A DNA stretch of 64,000 nucleotides from Gordonia sp. SID5947 (GTDB lineage Bacteria > Actinomycetota > Actinomycetes > Mycobacteriales > Mycobacteriaceae), in NCBI RefSeq assembly GCF_009862785.1, contig NZ_WWHU01000001.1, positions 2,914,001 to 2,978,000 of the forward strand, read 5' to 3'. Numbering within the stretch: the stretch's first letter is position 1; every line of letters starts with the position of its first letter. Shown here one piece after another: positions 37,548 through 45,568 of this stretch. Made by a program: the position numbers and the translations under genes. Under the pieces are notes generated by a model. The model was not told the DNA's origin and did no database searches. It was given only the letters and a program-made list of their open reading frames with translations.

Positions 37548-38090
37548 ATGACCGAACCAGGTGTCCCTGATCCGATCAGCCCGGCCGACCCCGTTGCCAT
37601 TCCTCGGCACATGGCGGTGAGCTATCTCAAGGAGCGGGTCTACGCGACCTTCACCGGATTGGCGCTCGTGCTCGTCATGTACCGCGGATCAGGCCATCAC
37701 GACGCCGCTTATGCGTTCGAGATCCTCGCCCTGGGCGTCTTCGCGGTGGTCCTCGCCGGATTCGCGGCCGACGGCATCGCCTATCTCGCCGTGCACCGAC
37801 ATTTCCCGACCGGCCGCGACCTGCGCACCATCGTCGGCATTTCCACCGGCGCACTGGGCACCCTGGTCTTCCCGTTGGTCCTGATCACCTTGGCATGGCT
37901 CGACATCCTGGAACTCGACACCGCACTGCTCATCTCCGGCTACATCTACATCGGCACGCTGGCCCTCATCGGCTGGCTGGCGGTCCGCAAGGCCGAGATC
38001 AACTGGTGGCAGAAGCTGGCAGCCCTGTTCACCCTCGTCCTGATCGGTTTCGTCGTCCTCGCGATCCAGGTCTTGGCCCACAGTCATTGA
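37548..38090 (+). CDS. Unrecognised four-helix membrane protein
   Basis: 180 residues with about four transmembrane helices (near 34-46, 54-76, 96-118, 125-142 and a last one near 155-176) and a soluble N terminus (MTEPGVPDPISPADPVAIPRH). No family assigned. CACAAT 6 bases before ATG 37548 is a weak match to a leaderless -10. The last codons (AHSH stop) are part of the first unit of a 19-bp tandem repeat, so duplication happened at the gene's 3' end. Confidence 0.75.
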   Translation: MTEPGVPDPISPADPVAIPRHMAVSYLKERVYATFTGLALVLVMYRGSGHHDAAYAFEILALGVFAVVLAGFAADGIAYLAVHRHFPTGRDLRTIVGISTGALGTLVFPLVLITLAWLDILELDTALLISGYIYIGTLALIGWLAVRKAEINWWQKLAALFTLVLIGFVVLAIQVLAHSH

Positions 38091-38134
38091 TCGGCGCCAC
38101 AGTCATTGATCGATGCCACAGTCATTGATGTGTG
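38078..38134. repeat. Three-copy 19-bp tandem repeat at a gene end
   Basis: Units CCACAGTCATTGATCGGCG (38078-38096), CCACAGTCATTGATCGATG (38097-38115) and CCACAGTCATTGATGTGTG (38116-38134). The first 14 bases are identical in all copies. The first unit includes the last codons and TGA stop of the membrane-protein gene. Confidence 0.85.
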
Positions 38135-38156
38135 AGGCGCAGAAGCAGGCGGGGAG

Positions 38157-39650
38157 TCAGGCACCGACCGATGCACTTGCACGATCACGTGCACCCGAGA
38201 AATGGAGGTGTTCGTCCGCGACATCCCCACGCAGCAGCCGACGATCGGCGTAGTAGCTCATCGACATCACCCACGGCGCCTCCGGACCCTGTTTGGGCAG
38301 GGACGACAGCGCACGCTGCACATAACCGGCGCCGAAATCGAGGAGCGGGCGCGTCGGCATCGCCGGGTCGGCGACCGCCCACACGCTGTCGTATTCGTGG
38401 CTGTCCATGTAGCCCAGGAGCTGACAGAAGTATTCACACAGAAGGCCGATCTTCAGCGTCCACGACGCGTTGGTGTAGCCGATCGCCAGAGCGAAATTGG
38501 GCACCCCCGAGAGCATCATCCCGCGATAGACAACGGTGTCGGGCATCGAGACCGGGCGCCCGTCGACGGTCAGGTCGATGCCACCGATGATCTTGAGGTT
38601 GAGGCCGGTGGCCGTGACGACGATGTCGGCCTCGAGTTCCTCGCCGCTCTCGAGAAGTATCCCCGTCTCGGTGAAGGTGTCGATCCGATCCGTCACGATC
38701 GACGCCTTGCCCTTGCGGATCGTGCGGAACAGGTCGGAGTCGGGCACGACGCACAGACGCTGATCCCAGGGGTTGTACGGCGGATTGAAATGCTCGTCGA
38801 CGGGGTAGCCCTCGGGTAGCTGAGATGCGTTGATCTTGCGGATCATCCGCCGCGCGACCTTCGGGAACCGTTGGCACAACTCGAAGAGCAGTCGTTGCTG
38901 GGCCACGTTCTTCTGGCGGGTCAGCGCGTAGCCGCGCTTGTCGCCGAGGGCCTTCTTGAGGGCGTTGGCGATCGCATCCTCACGAGGCAGCGGGATGATG
39001 TAGGTCGGCGTCCGCTGCAGCATGGTGATGTGCGCGGCATCGTCGGCCATGGCGGGCAGCAACGTCACGGCGGTGGCACCACTGCCGATCACCACGACCC
39101 GTTTGCCCGCGTAGTCGAGGTTCTCCGGCCAGTGCTGCGGGTGCACGATCTGACCCTGGAACCGTTCGCGCCCTTCGAATTCCGGGGTGAAGCCTTCGTC
39201 GTAGTCGTAGTAGCCGGAGCCGCAGAAGATCCAGTTGGCGCTGATCCGCGTCCGTTCGCCGGTATCCGCCCGGTCGATCTCCACCAGCCAGCGCGCGTCG
39301 TCGGACGACCACGCCGCCGACACCACCCGGTGCTGATACCGGATGTGGTCGGTGAGCCCGTTCTCGTCGATCGTCTCGTGGAGGTAGTCGAGGATGCGCG
39401 GCGCATCGGCGATGGCCTCCTTGTCCGTCCACGGCTTGAACTCGTAGCCGAAGGTGTGCAGGTCCGAGTCCGAGCGGATACCCGGATAACGGAACAGGTC
39501 CCACGTGCCACCCGCGGCGGCACGCGCCTCGACGATCGTGAACGACTTCGCGGGTTGCTCGGTGATCAGATATCGGGCTGCGCCGATACCCGATATCCCG
39601 GCACCGACGATGAGGACGTCGACGTTCTCGGTGGTGTTCGAAGTTGTCAC
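38157..39650 (-). CDS. Baeyer-Villiger flavin monooxygenase, EthA-like
   Basis: 497 residues. FAD fold VDVLIVGAGISGIGAARYL, the NADP fold VVVIGSGATAVTLLPAM, and a sequence close along its length to mycobacterial EthA (GGTWDLFRYPGIRSDSD, YNPWDQRLCVVP, TATGLNLKIIGG, MMLSGVPNFALAIGYTNASWTLK). EthA-type enzymes oxidise ketones to esters and activate thioamide drugs; the natural substrate is probably a cyclic or long-chain ketone. It is divergent from a PucR-type regulator, not from a TetR-type EthR as in M. tuberculosis. Confidence 0.92.
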   Translation of the reverse strand: MTTSNTTENVDVLIVGAGISGIGAARYLITEQPAKSFTIVEARAAAGGTWDLFRYPGIRSDSDLHTFGYEFKPWTDKEAIADAPRILDYLHETIDENGLTDHIRYQHRVVSAAWSSDDARWLVEIDRADTGERTRISANWIFCGSGYYDYDEGFTPEFEGRERFQGQIVHPQHWPENLDYAGKRVVVIGSGATAVTLLPAMADDAAHITMLQRTPTYIIPLPREDAIANALKKALGDKRGYALTRQKNVAQQRLLFELCQRFPKVARRMIRKINASQLPEGYPVDEHFNPPYNPWDQRLCVVPDSDLFRTIRKGKASIVTDRIDTFTETGILLESGEELEADIVVTATGLNLKIIGGIDLTVDGRPVSMPDTVVYRGMMLSGVPNFALAIGYTNASWTLKIGLLCEYFCQLLGYMDSHEYDSVWAVADPAMPTRPLLDFGAGYVQRALSSLPKQGPEAPWVMSMSYYADRRLLRGDVADEHLHFSGARDRASASVGA

Positions 39651-39768
39651 CCGGTGCTCCCCTGGTCGCTCGCGGTCATGGTGTCACTACCAGCATGCGC
39701 AGCCTCAGACCTCGACGCCAGGGGCAAAGTGCAACTGGGACCCATGCCCCATGGTGCAGACTGTGTGA
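39651..39768. promoter_or_regulatory. Divergent promoter, EthA-like monooxygenase / PucR regulator
   Basis: 118 bases. It contains the inverted repeat GGGGCA (39721-39726) with TGCCCC (39745-39750), plus two TGCA-containing words (GTGCAACTG and GGTGCAGAC) near the PucR start. These are candidate regulator sites; none is strong enough to name. Confidence 0.45.
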
Positions 39769-40980
39769 ATGTCTGAGTGGCCGAGACCGTCGGCGCGTAT
39801 CCGAGAGCTGCTGAGGCGGGGCGCCGAGATCGCGCTGAACCCGCCGGACGAGTGGATCGACGAGATGCACTCGGCGGCCCTCGGCGGCGTCCGCATGAGT
39901 ACCGTCGCCGACGACCCGGTGCTCGCCGAGGGCGCACGCCGCACCAACCTCGCCAACATGCTGCACTGGGCGGCCGCCAACATTCACGAACCCGGCCGTC
40001 GGGTGCCGGTGAACCTGACTGCAGACACCCTCGACACCGCACGCGACCTGGTACGACGCGGGCTCGGTGAATCCTCTCTGGACTCCTACCGGACGGCACA
40101 GTCAGTGGCGTGGCGCCGCTGGATGGACATCTGTTTCGGCCTCACCGACGACCCGGCCGAGCTGCGCGAACTGCTCGAGCTGTCGTCGTTGTCGATCTCG
40201 ACGTTCATCGACGACACCGTCTCGGCGATGTCGTCGCGGATGGAGGCCGAGCGTGCCGACCTGACCCGGGGCACGCACGCCCAGCGCCGAGAGACGGTCG
40301 CACTACTCCTCGAGGGCGCACCGATCCCGCCGGCCCGCGCACAGGCGCAACTGGGCTACCGGCTGAGCGGCCCACACACCGCAGCGGTGATCTGGAGCGA
40401 AGCGGGCAGCGACGCGGCCAGCGATCTCGAGGCCGTCGCGGACACCGTGACCAGGGCGACCGAACAGCGGGAGAGACTCACCGTCGTGGCCAGCGCCGCC
40501 GCACTGTGGATCTGGCTGCCGACGACCGTTCTGCCGACGATCCGCACGATTCGCGAGCACCCACGGGTACGAGTGGCCTTCGGGCGACCCGGCAACGACT
40601 TCGACGGATTCCGCCGCAGTCACTTCCAGGCATTGGCCACCCAGCGCCTCGTCGCCCAGCTGGCGTCACCTCAGCAGGTGGCCCGCCACGAGGATGTCCG
40701 GCTGGTCGCCCTGCTGACCACCGACCCGACTGCCACCGAGGAGTTCCTCACCGACACCCTCGGCGAACTCGCCACCGCCGACAACGACGTGATCGAGACC
40801 GTGCGCACCTGGATCTCCCAGCAGTGCAACACCTCTCGCACCGCCGAACAACTCTATGCTCACCGCAACACCGTCATCCGCCGTCTGGCCCGCGCCGACG
40901 AACTCCTCCCCCGCCCGATCGCCGAGAACCTCGTGGACGTGGCCGCCGCGCTGGAGATCCTGCGCTGGCGGCCGAACTGA
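39769..40980 (+). CDS. PucR/CdaR-type helix-turn-helix regulator
   Basis: 403 residues. The C-terminal HTH (VRTWISQQCNTSRTAEQLYAHRNTVIRRLARADELL) is the PucR/CdaR type, and the preceding region (LGYRLSGPHTAAVIW to VRVAFGRPGNDFDGFRRSHFQAL) is the GGDEF-related sensor module found with it. Such regulators control uptake or catabolism of small molecules. It is divergent from the EthA-like gene, its likely target. Its stop is 6 bases from the stop of a convergent oxidase. Confidence 0.88.
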   Translation: MSEWPRPSARIRELLRRGAEIALNPPDEWIDEMHSAALGGVRMSTVADDPVLAEGARRTNLANMLHWAAANIHEPGRRVPVNLTADTLDTARDLVRRGLGESSLDSYRTAQSVAWRRWMDICFGLTDDPAELRELLELSSLSISTFIDDTVSAMSSRMEAERADLTRGTHAQRRETVALLLEGAPIPPARAQAQLGYRLSGPHTAAVIWSEAGSDAASDLEAVADTVTRATEQRERLTVVASAAALWIWLPTTVLPTIRTIREHPRVRVAFGRPGNDFDGFRRSHFQALATQRLVAQLASPQQVARHEDVRLVALLTTDPTATEEFLTDTLGELATADNDVIETVRTWISQQCNTSRTAEQLYAHRNTVIRRLARADELLPRPIAENLVDVAAALEILRWRPN

Positions 40981-40986
40981 GGCACG

Positions 40987-42078
40987 TCACTGCGCGGCGC
41001 CGAGGCGCTCGCCGGCGGCGAACCCGGCAGGCACCCGTCCGTCCCGGACCGCGGTCGCGACGGCCTCTCCGATCACCGGCGCATGCTTGAACAGGTTGTG
41101 ACCGGCCACCGCGAACACGCCGTCCGCCTGCCAGATCCCCACACCGTCGTCACCCCAGGGCAGGGTGGTGACCCAGCAATGCACCACATCTCGAGGCGTC
41201 GGGTCCAGCCCCGGCAACGCGCGTTCCACGTATTCCGCTGCGGCGGAAGCCAACTGTGTGAGTCGAGGTCCGTCGTCGATGGCCCCGTCGTCATGCGCAT
41301 CGACGCTGTCCGACAGCCCGAGGCCAAAGCCGGAACGGTCCGGATACGCGGCCGCGTACACACCGGTGGCCCCGAACACCCCGCTACCGTCCTGCAGCGT
41401 CGGGAGACGGTCGACACGCTCGCGCGTCGCGAAGGACACTCGCACATGTGCACCCAGCCGCACCGGCAACGCCAACCCGACGCCACGAGCGAGCGCCGCG
41501 GTTCCGCGGCCGGCGCAGACGGCGACGGCGCCGTGCTCACCGAGTGTCGTCGGAGCATGGACGGTGACACGATCACCGCGATGGTGAAGGGAGATCACCT
41601 GCTCGTTGACGACGCGGGCGGCGAACCGCGACGACAACGCCTCGATGGCGGCGCGGGTGTGGATGGAGCCGCCGCCGGGATCGAACATCGCGTGGCCGTC
41701 GTAGTCGGCCAGCGCCGGAAGGATCTCGCGCACGGTTGCGCTGTCGAGATCCTCGGCCGGGATACCGGCCTGCCGGAGCAATGCCGCCCGGCGGGGCGCC
41801 GCATCACCGAGCGCGAGCGACCCGTCGTCGGATACCAGCTGGGCGCCGAATTCCTCCGACCACCCTCGCCACTGCTCACGCGCCCGGATCGCCAAGTCGA
41901 TCAGGCGTGGGTCGTCGTGGGCGTGTCGGAAGATCCTCGACTGTCCGGCCGACTGGCCCCTGCCGGGCGGTCCGGACTCGTACACGGTGACCGAAAGGCC
42001 TTGTCGAGCAAGGTGGTAGGCCGTCGACAGACCGATGATCCCGGCTCCGATGACGGCGACATCGGACGTTACGGACAT
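40987..42078 (-). CDS. DAO family FAD-dependent amine oxidase (sarcosine oxidase-like)
   Basis: 363 residues. N-terminal FAD motif VAVIGAGIIGLSTAYHLARQG, then the GQSRIFRHAHDDPRL signature typical of monomeric sarcosine oxidase / N-methyltryptophan oxidase proteins. The His of SRxxR-H is present. The Cys that carries covalent FAD in MSOX would be expected late in the protein near VAGHNLFKHAPVIGE; here that position reads HNLFKHAP, with no Cys. So FAD is likely non-covalent. ATG 42078 follows TAGCCT and 7 bases (leaderless). The substrate is unknown. Confidence 0.85.
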   Translation of the reverse strand: MSVTSDVAVIGAGIIGLSTAYHLARQGLSVTVYESGPPGRGQSAGQSRIFRHAHDDPRLIDLAIRAREQWRGWSEEFGAQLVSDDGSLALGDAAPRRAALLRQAGIPAEDLDSATVREILPALADYDGHAMFDPGGGSIHTRAAIEALSSRFAARVVNEQVISLHHRGDRVTVHAPTTLGEHGAVAVCAGRGTAALARGVGLALPVRLGAHVRVSFATRERVDRLPTLQDGSGVFGATGVYAAAYPDRSGFGLGLSDSVDAHDDGAIDDGPRLTQLASAAAEYVERALPGLDPTPRDVVHCWVTTLPWGDDGVGIWQADGVFAVAGHNLFKHAPVIGEAVATAVRDGRVPAGFAAGERLGAAQ

Positions 42079-42206
42079 GACGATCAGGCTACGCGCCCGG
42101 GAACGGGTGGACAGTTCGACAGACCGGGGTACGGTCGGGACCAGAAGAGTCTGTCCAGCAGCGTGGCAGGCGGTCGGGATTCCCCCACGCCGAGAGGACA
42201 TTGCTC

Positions 42207-42770
42207 ATGCCCGAAGAACTCACCGGCATCACCGTCGCATTCCTGGTCGCGCCCGAAGGCACCGAACAGGTCGAACTCACCGAGCCGTGGAAGACCGTCG
42301 AGGCGACCGGTGGCACAGCGAAGCTGGTCTCCACCGAGAGCGGAACGATCCAGGCGTTCAACCACCTCGACAAGGCCGACACCTTCCCGGTCGACGCGAC
42401 AACCGACGCCACCGGCGCCGACGCGTACGACGCGCTCGTGCTGCCCGGAGGGGTGGCCAACCCCGATTTCCTGCGCGCCGACGAGAGCGCGGTGGCATTC
42501 GTCAAGAGCTTCTTCGACGCCGGCAAACCCGTCGCGGCGATCTGTCACGCGCCGTGGACGCTGGTCGAGGCGGACGTGATCCGCGGCCGAACCCTCACAT
42601 CGTTCCCGAGCGTGCGTACCGACGTCAGCAACGCCGGCGGCACGTGGGTCGACGAGGAAGTGGTGGTGGACAAGTCCGGTCCGAACACGCTGATCACCAG
42701 CCGCAAACCTGATGACCTGCCTGCCTTCAACGCATCACTGGTCGCGGAGTTCGCCAAGACGCACGCGTGA
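42207..42770 (+). CDS. DJ-1/PfpI family type 1 glutamine amidotransferase-like protein
   Basis: 187 residues. The nucleophile elbow AAICHAPW carries Cys followed by His, and a Glu near the N terminus (PEGTEQVEL) completes the family site. PfpI/YhbO-type proteins are deglycases, proteases or chaperones in stress response. GAGAGGAC lies just before ATG 42207. It is divergent from the amine oxidase gene and convergent with the PPOX protein gene. Confidence 0.9.
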   Translation: MPEELTGITVAFLVAPEGTEQVELTEPWKTVEATGGTAKLVSTESGTIQAFNHLDKADTFPVDATTDATGADAYDALVLPGGVANPDFLRADESAVAFVKSFFDAGKPVAAICHAPWTLVEADVIRGRTLTSFPSVRTDVSNAGGTWVDEEVVVDKSGPNTLITSRKPDDLPAFNASLVAEFAKTHA

Positions 42771-42781
42771 GCCCAGCCGGG

Positions 42782-43267
42782 TCACCCGTCCTGTTCGTCG
42801 AGTCTGGTCGCGACATCGGCGGGGAACCCGCCGGTGGCCACCGGCCCCCAGCGGGTCGGCGTGATGCGGATCAACGACTTGTTCTGCAGGCGCATCGCGG
42901 CGCGGTACTCGTCCCAGTCCGGGTGCTCGCCGGAGATGCTGCGGAAGTAGTCGACGAGAGCGTCTTCCGCGTCGGGCATGTCGAGCACCTCGGCGTCGCC
43001 GTCCACCTGAACCCATGCACCGTTCCATTCGTCTGACAACACGCAGACACTCACCACCGGGGTGTGACGGACATTGGCCGCCTTGGCCCGGCCGGGATAG
43101 GTGGAGATGACGATCCGTCCCTCCTCATCGACGCCGCCGGACACCGGTGAGAGCTGGGGTGTGCCGTCGCTGCGGACGGTGCTCAGCACCATCCGGTGCC
43201 GCGGACGGACGAAGTCGAGGAGAGCGGAACGGTCGACGGAGTCTGCGGTCGCAACAGTTCTGGCCAT
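42782..43267 (-). CDS. PPOX-class (F420 or flavin dependent) oxidoreductase
   Basis: 161 residues with the split beta-barrel flavin-binding fold: FVRPRHRMVLSTVRSDGTPQLSPVSGGVDEEGRIVISTYPGRAKAANVRHTPVVSVCVL. In actinobacteria most proteins like this bind F420; the N-terminal pattern fits that group but FMN is possible. ATG 43267 follows TAGGGT and 7 bases, so it is probably leaderless. No operon partner. Confidence 0.85.
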   Translation of the reverse strand: MARTVATADSVDRSALLDFVRPRHRMVLSTVRSDGTPQLSPVSGGVDEEGRIVISTYPGRAKAANVRHTPVVSVCVLSDEWNGAWVQVDGDAEVLDMPDAEDALVDYFRSISGEHPDWDEYRAAMRLQNKSLIRITPTRWGPVATGGFPADVATRLDEQDG

Positions 43268-43304
43268 GGATTCGACCCTACGCCCGGGACGTCGACGGCA
43301 CGCT

Positions 43305-44390
43305 TCAGAGCTTGAAACGCCCCGCGAAACCCCGTAACGGCATGTCGGCACTGGTGAGGATGCCGGGCCGCGCCGCCACCACGGATCTGATCGAGTTCAG
43401 CGCAGGCAATCCGGTCACCGTCATACCGATCGACGCGAACGACGACGGATCGGACAGGTCCACACCGGCCTTCGGGAAGATCATGTGCTTGCTGTAGATC
43501 GAGGGGTCGCCGGTGATCTGGGTGAGGTAGCAGCCCTTGATGTCCCACGACGGGTCCGTGTAGGGCGTCATCTGCCATTCCAGGTGCGACTCGACCCGCG
43601 CCACACCGTCGACCATGCCCTGATACTTGATGTAGCTCCCGCCGAGCGAGCCCTGCGGGAGGCTGTACCACCCGAGATCGATGTCCTTGGTGCACGCTCC
43701 GAGTTCGTAGGTGAACGTCACCTCGTCGAGTTCGAGGTCGAAGCAATCGGCCATCAGATACACCGAATCAGCGAAGACCTCGGTGTATTTGCGTAGCGAA
43801 CCGGGGATCGTCGGGTCGTCCACCGGACGGCCGTATCCGACCGCCTTCCAGGTGTCGACCGAATGGTGACATGAGACATCGACCGACTCGGTGACCGTGA
43901 CGTTCTCGATGTCGGCGACATCCATCGAGCCGACGATCCCCAAGACCTGGCAGGCTCCCGGATTCATGCCGGTCCCGTAGAACGTGGAACCGCCTTTCTG
44001 ACAGGCCTCTTCGATGATCTCGGTGGTCTTGCGGCCACTCGGATGGGGATGATTGGTGTCACGATGGAAGCCGGTGATCCAGTCCGCCGTGGTCACGATG
44101 TCGATGCCGGCCTCGAGCACCTGCACGTAGAGATCCTCGTCGGGAAAGACGCCGTGGAAGGTGAGCACGTCCGGCCGGGCCGCGACGATCTCGGCGACCG
44201 TACCCGTCGCCGTCACGCCCACCGGCCCGATCCCGACGATCTCGCCGGCGTCACGACCGATCTTGTCCGCTGTGTAGCAGTGCAATCCGACCAGCTCGAG
44301 GTCCGGATGGTTGCTGATCCTGCCGATCATCTCGGTGCCGAGGTTTCCGGTGGCCACCTGGAACACCCGGATCTTGTCGAGAGTACTCAT
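43305..44390 (-). CDS. DapB-like NAD(P)-binding dehydrogenase
   Basis: 361 residues. The N-terminal Rossmann fold (KIRVFQVATGNLGTEMIGRI) and the C-terminal half resemble the 2,4-diaminopentanoate dehydrogenase/dihydrodipicolinate reductase N-like family rather than true DapB (about 245-270 residues). Lysine synthesis is therefore unlikely. The start overlaps the stop of the Rieske oxygenase gene by 4 bases, so the two products probably work in one pathway on the same substrate. The reaction is unknown; an NAD(P)-linked oxidation of a hydroxylated intermediate is a reasonable guess. Confidence 0.82.
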   Translation of the reverse strand: MSTLDKIRVFQVATGNLGTEMIGRISNHPDLELVGLHCYTADKIGRDAGEIVGIGPVGVTATGTVAEIVAARPDVLTFHGVFPDEDLYVQVLEAGIDIVTTADWITGFHRDTNHPHPSGRKTTEIIEEACQKGGSTFYGTGMNPGACQVLGIVGSMDVADIENVTVTESVDVSCHHSVDTWKAVGYGRPVDDPTIPGSLRKYTEVFADSVYLMADCFDLELDEVTFTYELGACTKDIDLGWYSLPQGSLGGSYIKYQGMVDGVARVESHLEWQMTPYTDPSWDIKGCYLTQITGDPSIYSKHMIFPKAGVDLSDPSSFASIGMTVTGLPALNSIRSVVAARPGILTSADMPLRGFAGRFKL

Positions 44391-45451
44391 CTGGTCGTGC
44401 CTTCCTGTCGTGATGAAGCCGCGAGAACAGCGCCACTCTGTGGCCGTTCGGGATCCGGGCCGCCCGGTCCGCCGCCGGGATAGAATTGTTCGGCCCACTG
44501 GCGTAACGCCGTGAAGCCTTGATACTCCTTGCGCGACAACGCAGGCGGGTCCGAGTACCGCTGATGTGACCAGATGTGGATGTCGGCGGCGAACTGCTCG
44601 ATGACGAAGTCGGCCATCGTCTTGCCGTATGTGGTCATTGCGGCGTCGTCGTCACCGGGCTTGCGTCCGATCCACACCGTGAACCGGATATCCGACGTGT
44701 ACTCGTCGACCGGCGTCACCGCCGGCATCGTCCGGTTGTCGACCATGCCCCAGCTCTTGGTGACCGAACATCCCAGTCCTGAGTTGATGGATTCGACTCC
44801 GCTGGTGGCATTCTCGAGCGTGGCGCCCTCGTCGAAGGCAATGGTGAAATCGACGTAGGACACCGGCCCGGAGAAGTCGTGACGAGTGAACTCCGGCATG
44901 AACGGCGTCTTGTGCACGAACTTGAAGTGTGCGAAGTCGACCCCGTTCTCCATCACATACTGCGGATGCATCTCGAGACCCTCGCGCAGCAACGTCGCGT
45001 CCGGCACCGGTGGGTAGTAGTCGGCCGCGGTCCGCCCATCGCCGAAGTCCGCGAAGATGTCCGGCACCTCGAAGTACGGCGCGCGGCCGTCCACGTCGTG
45101 CCAGATCCAGACCGCCTCGTTCCGCTCGACGACCGGGTAGCTGCGAATACGCCTGCCCTTGTTGGGACGACTCTCATAAGGGATGCACACGTTGCGGCCC
45201 TCGCCGTTCCATTCCCATCCATGAAAGGGGCACACGAGGTTCTCGCCCTCGACGTGACCGCCGAAGCCGAGGTGGGCGCCGAGGTGTTCGCAATAGGCGT
45301 CGAACACCGACACCACGCCCGACGCCGACCGCCAGGCAACCATCTCCTTGCCGAAGTACTTCATCGTGCGTACTTCTCGTTCGGTGATCTCCGCCGACCA
45401 CGCGACCTGGAACCAACCCGTCGGCTCCATGGACAAGGGCGGTTTCGCCAT
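44387..45451 (-). CDS. Rieske 2Fe-2S ring-hydroxylating oxygenase (KshA-like)
   Basis: 354 residues. The Rieske centre is Cys54-x-His56 and Cys74-x2-His77 (YCEHLGAHL and CPFHGW). The mononuclear iron site region ENGVDFAHFKFVHKTP holds the Asp and two His. The sequence resembles KshA, the oxygenase of 3-ketosteroid 9-alpha-hydroxylase, in WNGEGRNVCIPY and WIWHD. No reductase (KshB-like) gene is adjacent. It is first in a two-gene operon with the DapB-like gene and is divergent from a frameshifted TetR gene. The substrate may be steroid-like or another alicyclic compound; this is not shown. Confidence 0.9.
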   Translation of the reverse strand: MAKPPLSMEPTGWFQVAWSAEITEREVRTMKYFGKEMVAWRSASGVVSVFDAYCEHLGAHLGFGGHVEGENLVCPFHGWEWNGEGRNVCIPYESRPNKGRRIRSYPVVERNEAVWIWHDVDGRAPYFEVPDIFADFGDGRTAADYYPPVPDATLLREGLEMHPQYVMENGVDFAHFKFVHKTPFMPEFTRHDFSGPVSYVDFTIAFDEGATLENATSGVESINSGLGCSVTKSWGMVDNRTMPAVTPVDEYTSDIRFTVWIGRKPGDDDAAMTTYGKTMADFVIEQFAADIHIWSHQRYSDPPALSRKEYQGFTALRQWAEQFYPGGGPGGPDPERPQSGAVLAASSRQEGTTR

Positions 45452-45485
45452 GTCGTTCGTCCTCTCCGCACGGCCGTGTTCTGGG

Positions 45486-45538
45486 TCTTTCGAGATGATA
45501 GTGGGTTCTACGAAAGAATGACAGGGGCCTCTACGAAA
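45486..45538. promoter_or_regulatory. Candidate operators between the Rieske operon and a TetR gene
   Basis: TCTACGAAA occurs twice as a direct repeat (45507-45515 and 45530-45538), 23 bases apart. TCTTTCG (45486-45492) and CGAAAGA (45511-45517) form an inverted pair overlapping the first copy. They sit in the 117-base divergent promoter, where the TetR product would be expected to act. Confidence 0.55.
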
Positions 45539-45568
45539 CCTCGCCGACCCGGGCTAGGATCGGCAGGC

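Noticed and set aside
41083..42579. 500-codon plus-strand frame across the amine oxidase and PfpI genes
   Set aside because: It spans two genes on opposite strands and carries no recognisable domain.
43305..44390. Lysine-pathway dihydrodipicolinate reductase (dapB)
   Set aside because: It is too long, has a different C-terminal domain and is coupled to a Rieske oxygenase; only the N-terminal fold is DapB-like.
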